NCBI RefSeq assembly: GCF_035917455.1
Contig: NZ_CP109078.1
Coordinates: 4,402,001-4,466,000, forward strand
Direction of reading: 5' to 3'
DNA: 64,000 nucleotides
Source: Micromonospora sp. NBC_01796
GTDB taxonomy: Bacteria > Actinomycetota > Actinomycetes > Mycobacteriales > Micromonosporaceae
Shown: positions 1-6,974 of the stretch, in pieces
Position numbering within the stretch: position 1 is the stretch's first letter
Layout: every line of letters starts with the position of its first letter
The notes under the pieces: model-generated
What the model was told of the DNA's origin: nothing
Database searches by the model: none
What the model saw: the letters and a program-made list of their open reading frames with translations, nothing else
Program-made: the position numbers and the translations under genes

Positions 1-1087
1 GCGCGAACGGGCTGCTCTCGCCCTCCTTCGCCAGTACGTTCTTCTCGGCGATCTCCTGGACCCTCGGGTCGATACTGGTAATGATCTTGTAGCCGCCCCG
101 GCGGAGCTTGTCCAACCGTTCGAGCGAGTTGCTGCCGAAGCCGGGCTGGACCGACCACCACGATTTCAGGTAGTCGCAGAAGAAGCCCCAGCTGTTGTAC
201 TCCTTCGGCACCGAGACGCAGTCGTTCGGTGGCGTACTGAGCTTGAGTTTGATCGGTTCGGCCGCCATCGCCGCCGCCGCGTCCGGCGAGATGTAGCCCA
301 TGGTCCGCATCCGGTCGATGACGTAGTTGCGCCGGTCGGTGGCGGCCTTCTGGTCGTTGACCGCCGGGTCGTACTCGGAGGGGGCCTTGACCAGGCCGGC
401 GAGGGTGGCCGCCTCGACCGGGCTGAGATCCCTGGGTGTCTTGGAGAAGAAGATCTCCGAGGCGGCGTAGATGCCGTACGCGCGGTGGCCGAAGTAGGCG
501 GAGTTGAGGTACCGCTCCAGGATCTCCGACTTGGTCATCTCCTTCTCCAGGTCGAGGGCGATCCGCATCTCGCGAAGTTTGCGGATGCTGGTCTGCTCGG
601 TCGCCTCCTGCACCTCCAGTGGCGTCTGCGCACTGTCCCGCAGTGCCATCCGGACGTACTGCATGGTCAGCGTCGAGGCGCCCTGGGAGACCCCGCCGGC
701 CTGTTGGTTGGCGACGAACGCGCGGGCCACGCCCTTGGCGTCGACGCCGTTGTGCTTGTAGAACCGGGAGTCCTCGGAGGCGACGATCGCCTGCTGGATG
801 TACGGCGACATCTCCCCGATCGGGGTGTACTTGCGATGCTCCTCGTAGAACGTGGTGAGCAACGTCTTGCCGTCGGCGCCGTACACGTAGGTGGTCTGCG
901 CGGGTGAGGTGTGGCGCAGGTCGCGCGGCCGGTCACGGACCAGGTCGGCGGTTGCCTTGGCGCCGAGGCCGCCGATGGCGGCGAGTGGGTAGGCCGCCGC
1001 CGCGAGGATGACCCCCGCGATCAGTCCGGCCCGCAGGAGGGGAAGGAAGCGGTTGCCTTCGGGACGCTTGAGGGTGGGGTTCGTCAC
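1..1087 (-). CDS. Class A penicillin-binding protein (bifunctional glycosyltransferase/transpeptidase), N-terminal part
   Basis: Peptidoglycan synthase at the membrane; only the first ~362 residues lie in the window and the frame is open at base 1. A short cytoplasmic N-terminus is followed by one membrane segment (about residues 17-40) and then a GT51 glycosyltransferase domain. GT51 signs are ASEDSRFYKHNGVD (the catalytic Glu lies in SED), the block GGVSQGASTLTMQYVR, and EILERYLNSAYFG. The transpeptidase domain should lie beyond the window. The GTG start at 1087 is the only start before an in-frame stop three codons upstream. The purine-rich AAGAGG almost touches it, so the ribosome site is unusually close or the mRNA is leaderless. 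It diverges from the cobalamin operon. Confidence 0.93.
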   Translation of the reverse strand, partial: MTNPTLKRPEGNRFLPLLRAGLIAGVILAAAAYPLAAIGGLGAKATADLVRDRPRDLRHTSPAQTTYVYGADGKTLLTTFYEEHRKYTPIGEMSPYIQQAIVASEDSRFYKHNGVDAKGVARAFVANQQAGGVSQGASTLTMQYVRMALRDSAQTPLEVQEATEQTSIRKLREMRIALDLEKEMTKSEILERYLNSAYFGHRAYGIYAASEIFFSKTPRDLSPVEAATLAGLVKAPSEYDPAVNDQKAATDRRNYVIDRMRTMGYISPDAAAAMAAEPIKLKLSTPPNDCVSVPKEYNSWGFFCDYLKSWWSVQPGFGSNSLERLDKLRRGGYKIITSIDPRVQEIAEKNVLAKEGESSPFA

Positions 1088-1210
1088 CCTCTTAAGCTAT
1101 GACATGCCCCATAATAACCCGATAAAAATTCGCGAACGTCGCCGTCGAACTCCATCCGCCGGGCGTGCACACGTTGGCCAGCGATCCCACCGCCGGGCAG
1201 GATCCCGGTC

Positions 1211-2305
1211 ATGCACCCGCAGGTAACCGCGCCGCCGCCGGCACCCGAGGTCGACACCGAGGTCGATCTGGGGCACCACGGCGACGCGGAGGTTGTCCCC
1301 GGCCTGGTCGATCTCGCGGTCAACGTCCGCCGGGCGCCGATGCCGGACTGGCTGGCCGATCCGGTCACCGCCTCCCTCGGCGACTTGGCCAGCTACCCGG
1401 ACCCCGGCCCGGCCCGCGCGGCGGTCGCCGCCCGGCACGGCCGCCCGAGCGCCGAGGTGCTGCTCACCGCCGGAGCCGCGGAGGGCTTCGTCCTGCTCGC
1501 CCGGGCGCTGCACGACGCCCGCCGCCCGGTCGTGGTGCACCCGCAGTTCACCGAGCCCGAGGCGGCGCTGCGGGCCGCCGGGCACCGGGTCGAACGGGTG
1601 CTGCTGCCCGCCGGGACCGGCTTCCGGCTGGACCCGACGCTGGTACCGGCCGACGCCGACCTGGTCTTCGTGGGCAACCCGACCAACCCCACCTCGGTCC
1701 TGCACCCGGCCGGCGTACTGGCCGAACTGGCCCGGCCGGGCCGGGTGCTGGTGGTCGACGAGGCGTTCGCCGACACCACCATCGACCCGGAGGGCACCGC
1801 GGCCGAGCCGGAATCCCTCGCCGCCCGGCGGGACCTGCCCGGAGTCGTGGTGGTCCGCAGCCTCACCAAGACCTGGGGGCTGGCCGGGCTCCGGATCGGC
1901 TACCTGCTCGGCCCGGCCGACCTGATCGAGCGGCTGGCCGCCGTACAGCCGCTCTGGGCGGTCGGCACCCCGGCGCTGGCCGCCGCGCGGGCCTGCGCGA
2001 CGCCGGTCGCGGTCGCCGCCGAACGGGAGATCGCCGTACGCCTCGCGGCCGACCGGGAGCACCTGGTCCGCCGCCTGGCGGCCCTGCCCGGCGTACGCGT
2101 CGCGGGCACCCCGGCCAGCGCGTTCGTGCTGATCCACCGGCCCGGCGCGGCCGACCTGCGGCTCGCCCTGCGCGCCCGTGGCTACGCGGTACGCCGGGGC
2201 GACACCTTCCCCGGGCTGGGTGCCGACTGGCTGCGGGTGGCGGTGCGGGACACTGCCACCACTGACGCGTTCGTCGCCGTGCTGGCGGAGATCCTGGAGG
2301 CATGA
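1211..2305 (+). CDS. cobC: CobC-like PLP aminotransferase/decarboxylase (cobalamin pathway)
   Basis: A fold-type I PLP enzyme of 364 aa, of the histidinol-phosphate aminotransferase/threonine-phosphate decarboxylase group. Visible motifs are GAAEGF near the cofactor phosphate site, the VGNPTNPTS block, VVDEAFAD (PLP-binding Asp) and SLTKTWGLAGLRIGY, whose Lys should form the Schiff base. The actinobacterial branch beside cobT (Rv2231c-like in mycobacteria) is annotated as CobC, which supplies the aminopropanol linker of the nucleotide loop. Its stop overlaps the start of cobT by 4 bp (ATGA), so the two are translationally coupled. Histidinol-phosphate aminotransferase is a less likely alternative. 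No cobalamin riboswitch was recognised in the 123 bp upstream. Confidence 0.85.
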   Translation: MHPQVTAPPPAPEVDTEVDLGHHGDAEVVPGLVDLAVNVRRAPMPDWLADPVTASLGDLASYPDPGPARAAVAARHGRPSAEVLLTAGAAEGFVLLARALHDARRPVVVHPQFTEPEAALRAAGHRVERVLLPAGTGFRLDPTLVPADADLVFVGNPTNPTSVLHPAGVLAELARPGRVLVVDEAFADTTIDPEGTAAEPESLAARRDLPGVVVVRSLTKTWGLAGLRIGYLLGPADLIERLAAVQPLWAVGTPALAAARACATPVAVAAEREIAVRLAADREHLVRRLAALPGVRVAGTPASAFVLIHRPGAADLRLALRARGYAVRRGDTFPGLGADWLRVAVRDTATTDAFVAVLAEILEA

Positions 2306-3534
2306 TGTTGGAGGCGTTGATCGCGGCGGTCCGCCCACCGGACACCGAGGCGATGGCAGCCGCCCGCCTGCTGCACAGCCGGCTGACCAAGCCCGCCGGT
2401 TCACTCGGCGCCCTGGAGGAACTGTCCGTACGCCTGGCCGGGCTGGCCGGGGTCTGCCCGCCCCCGCTGCCCGCCCCGGCCGCAGTGGCGATCTTCGCCG
2501 GTGACCACGGCGTACACGCCCAGGGTGTGACGCCCTGGCCGCGCGAGGTGACCGCCCAGATGGTCGGGAACTTCCTGGCCGGCGGCGCGGTGGTGAACGC
2601 GTTCGCCCGGCAGACCGGCGCCTCGGTCACCGTCGTCGACGTCGGCGTGGCCACCCCCCTCACCGACCCCGAGGACCCGACCGACACCACCACGCCCGGA
2701 TCCACCACCCACGACGAGCTGACCGCGCTGGACGACCTCACCGCCCCCGACGCCCTGGTCGACCTCGACGGCCCCACCCCGCCCGTCCCGTCCCAGCGCC
2801 GCACCGGCGCCGACCAGCCCGGCTCCGCCGGCCAGCAGCCCGACACCGAACCCGTCCTCGTCCGGGCCCGGATCCGGCCCGGCACCCGGGACATGACCGT
2901 CGAACCCGCGCTCACCCGGGAGGAGGCGCTGGCCGCGATCGAGGTCGGCTCCCGTACCGCCGGTGAGCTGATCGACGCGGGCGCCGGCATTCTGCTCACC
3001 GGTGACATGGGCATCGCCAACACCACCGCCGCCGCCGCGCTGATCGCCGTACACACGGGGGCTTCGGCGGCCGAGGTGACCGGCCGGGGCACCGGGGTGG
3101 ACGACTACACGTACGCCCGCAAGGTGGCCGTCGTCACGGCCGCGCTCGCCCGGCACCGGCCCGACCCGGCCGACCCGCTCGGCGTACTCGCCGCCGTCGG
3201 TGGGCTGGAGCACGCCGCGCTGACCGGGTTCATCCTCGGCGCCGCCGCCCGACGTACCCCGGTGATCCTGGACGGGGTCAGTACGGTCGCCGCGGCGCTG
3301 GTCGCCGCCGCCTTCGCGCCGGACGCCGTCGGCGCCATGGTCGCCGGGCACCGGTCCGCCGAGCCCGGTGCCACCGCCGGCCTGCGCGCCCTCGGTCTGG
3401 AGCCGCTGATCGACCTCGGACTGCGCCTCGGCGAGGGGACCGGCGCCCTGCTCGCCCTCCCGGTGGTCGGCGGTTCGGTCCGGGTACTGCACGAGGTGGC
3501 GACGTTCGACGCGGCGGGAGTTTCGGAGAAGTGA
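2302..3534 (+). CDS. cobT: Nicotinate-nucleotide:dimethylbenzimidazole phosphoribosyltransferase CobT
   Basis: Makes alpha-ribazole phosphate from nicotinate mononucleotide and dimethylbenzimidazole for the lower ligand of cobalamin. Family signs are LTKPAGSLGALEEL, IFAGDHGVHAQGV, GDMGIANTTAAAAL, GRGTGVDD and the C-terminal LGEGTGAL with the catalytic Glu. At 410 aa it is longer than the usual ~350. The excess is a Pro/Thr/Asp-rich stretch at about residues 117-187, between VVDVGVA and IRPGTRDM, where most homologues have a short loop. It starts at an ATGATG inside the cobC stop (either ATG is possible) and ends in a GTGA overlap with the next gene. Confidence 0.96.
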   Translation: MMLEALIAAVRPPDTEAMAAARLLHSRLTKPAGSLGALEELSVRLAGLAGVCPPPLPAPAAVAIFAGDHGVHAQGVTPWPREVTAQMVGNFLAGGAVVNAFARQTGASVTVVDVGVATPLTDPEDPTDTTTPGSTTHDELTALDDLTAPDALVDLDGPTPPVPSQRRTGADQPGSAGQQPDTEPVLVRARIRPGTRDMTVEPALTREEALAAIEVGSRTAGELIDAGAGILLTGDMGIANTTAAAALIAVHTGASAAEVTGRGTGVDDYTYARKVAVVTAALARHRPDPADPLGVLAAVGGLEHAALTGFILGAAARRTPVILDGVSTVAAALVAAAFAPDAVGAMVAGHRSAEPGATAGLRALGLEPLIDLGLRLGEGTGALLALPVVGGSVRVLHEVATFDAAGVSEK

Positions 3535-4802
3535 CGCAACAGATCGGTGCCAACCCCTACCCGCTCGGCCTGCGGTTGGCGGGGCACCGGGTGCTCATGG
3601 TCGGTGGGGGAGCGGTGGCGACCCGCCGGGTGCCGGCGTTGCTGGACGCGGGCGCGCTGGTGGAGGTCGTCTCCCCGGAGCTGACACCCGCCCTGCGGGC
3701 ACAGGTGGACGCCGGTCGGGTGCGGTGGACGGCCCGGCCGTTCGAGCCCGCCGACGTGGACGGTGCCTGGCTGGTGCAGGTGGCCGTGGACGACCCGGCA
3801 GCCGCCGAGGCGGTCAGCGCCGCCGCGTTCGAGCGCCGGGTGTTCTGCGTACGCGCCGACGACCGGACCGCGGCGACCGCCTGGACGCCGGCGGTGGCCC
3901 GGCACGGCGCGGTGACCGTGGCCGTGCTCGGGGGCGGTGACCCGCACCGCGCGGTGACCGTCCGGGACGCCATCCGGGACCGCCTCGCCGACGGCACCCT
4001 TCCGCAGACCGGCCGGGAGTCGACGCCCGGCACGGGCGCGGGCGCGACCTCGGCCAACGGGCGCCCACCGGGGGTCGGCCGGGTGGTCCTGGTCGGCTCC
4101 GGCCCCGGTGACCCCGAGTTGATCACGGTCAAGGGGCGCCGGCTGCTGGCCGAGGCCGATGTCGTGGTGGCGGACCGGCTCGTGCCCGGACTGCTCCTGG
4201 ACGAGCTCCGACCCGACGTCGAACTGGTCGACGCGTCCAAGATCCCCTACGGTCCGGCCCGTACCCAGGAGGAGATCAACCGGATCCTGGTCGAGCGGGC
4301 ACAGGCCGGGGCGTTCGTGGTCCGGCTCAAGGGCGGCGACCCGTACGTCTTCGGCCGTGGCGGCGAGGAGGCGCTCGCCTGCGCGGCGGCCGGCGTACCG
4401 GTCACCGTGGTCCCCGGTGTGACCAGCTCGATCGCCGCACCTGCGCTCGCCGGCATCCCGGTGACCCACCGGGGCGTGGCGCACGAGTTCACCGTCGTCT
4501 CCGGTCACCTGCCCCCCGACGACCCCGCCTCCCTGGTCGACTGGGCCGCCCTGGCCCGACTGCGCGGCACCCTGGTGGTGCTGATGGGGCTGAAGAACCT
4601 GCCCGCGATCGCCGCCACCCTCCAGGCACACGGGCGGGCGCCGGGCACGCCGACGGCGGTGGTCCAGGAGGGTACGACCGGCACCCAGCGCTCCCTGCGA
4701 GCGACCCTCGACACCGTCGCCGAAGCCACCCGCACCGCCAACATCCGCCCTCCCGCCGTGGTAGTCATCGGCAACGTGGTAACCACCCTCCCCACCGCCT
4801 GA
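3531..4802 (+). CDS. cobA: Precorrin-2 dehydrogenase / uroporphyrinogen-III C-methyltransferase fusion (CysG-like)
   Basis: Two-domain tetrapyrrole enzyme of 423 aa. Residues ~8-150 form an NAD-dependent precorrin-2 dehydrogenase-like Rossmann domain (VLMVGGGAVATRR). Residues ~180-420 form SUMT, with the SAM-binding start VVLVGSGPGDPELITVKG, VVRLKGGDPYVFGRGGEE and VVPGVTSS. It methylates uroporphyrinogen III to precorrin-2, the branch point to sirohaem and cobalamin. A ferrochelatase activity as in full CysG cannot be judged by eye. The GTG start overlaps the cobT stop (GTGA), making it the third coupled gene. It converges on the TetR gene 39 bp away. Confidence 0.93.
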   Translation: MTQQIGANPYPLGLRLAGHRVLMVGGGAVATRRVPALLDAGALVEVVSPELTPALRAQVDAGRVRWTARPFEPADVDGAWLVQVAVDDPAAAEAVSAAAFERRVFCVRADDRTAATAWTPAVARHGAVTVAVLGGGDPHRAVTVRDAIRDRLADGTLPQTGRESTPGTGAGATSANGRPPGVGRVVLVGSGPGDPELITVKGRRLLAEADVVVADRLVPGLLLDELRPDVELVDASKIPYGPARTQEEINRILVERAQAGAFVVRLKGGDPYVFGRGGEEALACAAAGVPVTVVPGVTSSIAAPALAGIPVTHRGVAHEFTVVSGHLPPDDPASLVDWAALARLRGTLVVLMGLKNLPAIAATLQAHGRAPGTPTAVVQEGTTGTQRSLRATLDTVAEATRTANIRPPAVVVIGNVVTTLPTA

Positions 4803-4841
4803 CCCCCGGACACGGGGTTCCGGTAGTTCACGGCCCCGGCG

Positions 4842-5438
4842 TCACCCGCCAGAACGGGAGCCGGGAGGGGTGATGGCGGCGACGACCAGGTCGACGATGC
4901 CGTCGGCGTAGTCGTCGGTCAGTGGGCCGTTGCGGAGTAGCCAGCGGTGGTAAAGCGGGCCGAACAGCAGCTCCACCACCTGGTCCAAGGGGACGTCGGG
5001 GCGGACCTGGCCGGCCTCGCGGGCGGCCTCCAGGCGGGTGCGGACCGCGTCGAGCTGGGGACGGAGCAGGCGGTCGCGTGCCTGGTCGGCCAACTCCTCG
5101 TCGGCGAGTGTCTCGATGGTGATGGCGCGAGTGGTGGCGGACAGCCGTGGATCGGCGAACTCGGCGACCGTGGCCCGGAGGACCTGGCCCAGATCGGCCC
5201 GCAGGTCGCCGGTGTCGGGCAGGGCGGGGACCTCCGGGGTGTTGTCGACGAGCGCGTCCAGGATGACCGCACCCTTGCCGCGCCACCAGCGGTAGATGGT
5301 CTGCTTGCCGACCCCGGCGCGGGTGGCGATCGCCTCGATGGTCAGGGCCGGGTAACCGGTCTCGGTCAACAGCTCCAGGGCGGCGGTGAGGATCGCGCGG
5401 CGGGACTGCTCGTTGCGACGGGCGGGCTGTGGAGTCAC
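4842..5438 (-). CDS. TetR-family transcriptional repressor
   Basis: 198 aa. The N-terminal HTH at about residues 12-58 has the classic pattern RRAILTAALELL, LTIEAIATRAGVGKQTIYRWW. The C-terminal ligand domain contains TTRAITIE and LDQVVELLFGPLYHRWLL, typical of the TetR_C_11/16-type group. It is divergently transcribed from the glycosyltransferase at 5550, and the ~110-bp gap holds two palindromes sharing AGACGAAACG. This is the usual arrangement for an autoregulated repressor of a resistance gene. It starts at GTG 5438. The effector is unknown; a macrolide or other glycosyl acceptor is an inference from the neighbour. Confidence 0.93.
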   Translation of the reverse strand: MTPQPARRNEQSRRAILTAALELLTETGYPALTIEAIATRAGVGKQTIYRWWRGKGAVILDALVDNTPEVPALPDTGDLRADLGQVLRATVAEFADPRLSATTRAITIETLADEELADQARDRLLRPQLDAVRTRLEAAREAGQVRPDVPLDQVVELLFGPLYHRWLLRNGPLTDDYADGIVDLVVAAITPPGSRSGG

Positions 5439-5455
5439 ACCGACAGCCTATAACG

Positions 5456-5473
5456 AGACGAACCGTTTCGTCT
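5456..5473. promoter_or_regulatory. Candidate TetR operator 1
   Basis: AGACGAAcCGTTTCGTCT is an 18-bp near-perfect palindrome. It lies between the TetR start and the divergent glycosyltransferase, immediately beside the TATAAC at 5449-5454. It shares its half-site with the second palindrome at 5507-5523. The assignment to the adjacent TetR protein is an inference from position and symmetry. Confidence 0.65.
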
Positions 5474-5506
5474 TGACCGGCCCGTGGTGCTGTGCTCTCC
5501 TTGTCG

Positions 5507-5523
5507 CGAGACGAAACGTCTCG
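5507..5523. promoter_or_regulatory. Candidate TetR operator 2
   Basis: CGAGACG-AAA-CGTCTCG is a perfect 7-bp inverted repeat with a 3-bp spacer. It lies 27 bp upstream of the glycosyltransferase GTG and downstream of a TTGACC at 5473-5478 that could be a -35. Binding here would block the glycosyltransferase promoter or its early transcript. Confidence 0.65.
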
Positions 5524-5549
5524 GCTCACCGCAAACCTCAGGAGATTCC

Positions 5550-6764
5550 GTGCCGCACATCGCCATGGTCAGCATTCCGTTCCACGGCCACGTCAACCCG
5601 AGCTTGGAGATCATCCGGACCCTCGTGCAGCGCGGTCACCGGGTCACCTACGCCAATGACCCCGCCTTCGCCGAGGTCATCGAGGGAACCGGCGCCGAGC
5701 TGAAACCGTACGGATCAACCCTGCCCGGCGACGGTGGCTCGGGAACCGACGATCCGATCGAGCAGCTCACGCTCTTCCTCGACGATGCCATCGCCATGCT
5801 GCCGCAGTTGCGGGCCGCCTATGCCGGCGATCGGCCCGATCTGTTCCTCTACGACATCGCCGGGGCGCCGGCTCGGTTACTCGGCGAGCAGTGGGGGATT
5901 CCGGCCATCCAGCTGTCCTCGACGTTCGTGGCCTGGGACGGCTACGAGCAGGAGATGGCGCCCGTCGTCGAGTCGATGCGGGCTGATCCGCGCGGCGCCG
6001 ACTACTACCAGCGGTTCGAGAAGTGGCTGACCGTGGAGGGTTCGTCGGTCACCGACAGCATGGCGTTCCAGGGCCGGCCGGTGCGCAGCCTCGTTCTGCC
6101 GCCGGAGGCGCTCCAGCCGAACGCGGACCGGGTGGACCGGTCGGTCTACAGTTTCGTCGGCCCGGTCCTGGGCGACCGCTCCCACCAGGGTCCCTGGGTC
6201 CGTCCGGACGGCGTCGAGAAAGTGCTGCTCGTCTCCCTCGGCTCCGCCTTCACCCGGCAGCCCGAGTTCTACCGCCGCTGCATCGTCGCGTTCGGTGACC
6301 TGCCCGGCTGGCACACCGTTCTGCAGATCGGCAGCCACGTCGATCCCGCCGAGCTCGGTCCCGTCCCGGACAGCGTCGAGGTCCGCCCATGGGTGCCGCA
6401 GCTGGCCGTGCTGGAGCAGGCGGACGCCTTCGTCACCCACGCCGGCATGGGCGGCAGCAGCGAAGGCATCTACTGCGGGACCCCGATGATCGCCGTTCCG
6501 CAGGCGGCCGACCAGTTCGCGAACGCCGAGCAACTGGCCTCCCTCGGCGTCGCCCGGGTCGTCGACTCGGCCACCGTCACCGCCGTGGAACTCCGCGAGA
6601 CGCTGCTCGCCCTCACCGCAGACCCCGCCGTGGTGGCCCGCAGCGCCGACCTGAAGCGGCAGGCCCGCGAGGCCGGGGGCGCCGACCGCGCCGCCAACCT
6701 GATCGAGGCCGAACTCACCCCGGCACCCGACCGTACCGGCCACCGTCCCGCCAGCGCCGACTAA
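5550..6764 (+). CDS. MGT-family macrolide-type glycosyltransferase (GT1)
   Basis: 404 aa GT-B enzyme related to the antibiotic-inactivating OleD/Mgt group. The N-terminal acceptor domain begins IAMVSIPFHGHVNPSLE, with the conserved GHVNP turn. The C-terminal nucleotide-sugar domain has VRPWVPQLAVLEQ, THAGMGGSSEGIYCG and PQAADQFANAEQL, the UGT signature for UDP-glucose binding. The start is set at GTG 5550 because AGGAG lies at 5540-5544; upstream in-frame codons to 5484 lack a site and overlap operator 2. It is probably induced by a glycosyl-acceptor drug through the divergent TetR. Substrate identity is inferred from family only. Confidence 0.9.
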   Translation: MPHIAMVSIPFHGHVNPSLEIIRTLVQRGHRVTYANDPAFAEVIEGTGAELKPYGSTLPGDGGSGTDDPIEQLTLFLDDAIAMLPQLRAAYAGDRPDLFLYDIAGAPARLLGEQWGIPAIQLSSTFVAWDGYEQEMAPVVESMRADPRGADYYQRFEKWLTVEGSSVTDSMAFQGRPVRSLVLPPEALQPNADRVDRSVYSFVGPVLGDRSHQGPWVRPDGVEKVLLVSLGSAFTRQPEFYRRCIVAFGDLPGWHTVLQIGSHVDPAELGPVPDSVEVRPWVPQLAVLEQADAFVTHAGMGGSSEGIYCGTPMIAVPQAADQFANAEQLASLGVARVVDSATVTAVELRETLLALTADPAVVARSADLKRQAREAGGADRAANLIEAELTPAPDRTGHRPASAD

Positions 6765-6891
6765 ATCGCCGTACCTCACGCCCCCGACCAGCCCCGCTGT
6801 CAGGGCGTGAGGTGGCGCGGTCGCCGGCCGGACATCCCGACCGGAGCACAAACCCAAGGCGTCACCACTGAAGCAAAACCCGACGGGTAAA

Positions 6892-6961
6892 GGTTGGGCC
6901 CCACCGTGCCTGGCGAGGGATCAAGCTTGACGGCCCTCGCCGGGCACGGTGGGGCCCAACC
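6892..6961. terminator. Long hairpin between convergent genes (bidirectional terminator or palindromic repeat)
   Basis: Two 28-nt arms (6892-6919 and 6934-6961) pair with a single mismatch around a 14-nt loop that itself contains the palindrome TCAAGCTTGA. It sits between the ends of the glycosyltransferase and the otsB fusion. On the minus strand it is followed by a second small hairpin ACCCG-CGGGT and TTTTG at about 6875-6890. The length is well beyond a usual terminator. Confidence 0.7.
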
Positions 6962-6974
6962 CCACCTCAAAACC

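Noticed and set aside
1088-1210. Cobalamin riboswitch upstream of the cobC-cobT-cobA operon
   Set aside because: The 123-bp gap is too short for a full B12 riboswitch and I do not see the B12-box sequence.
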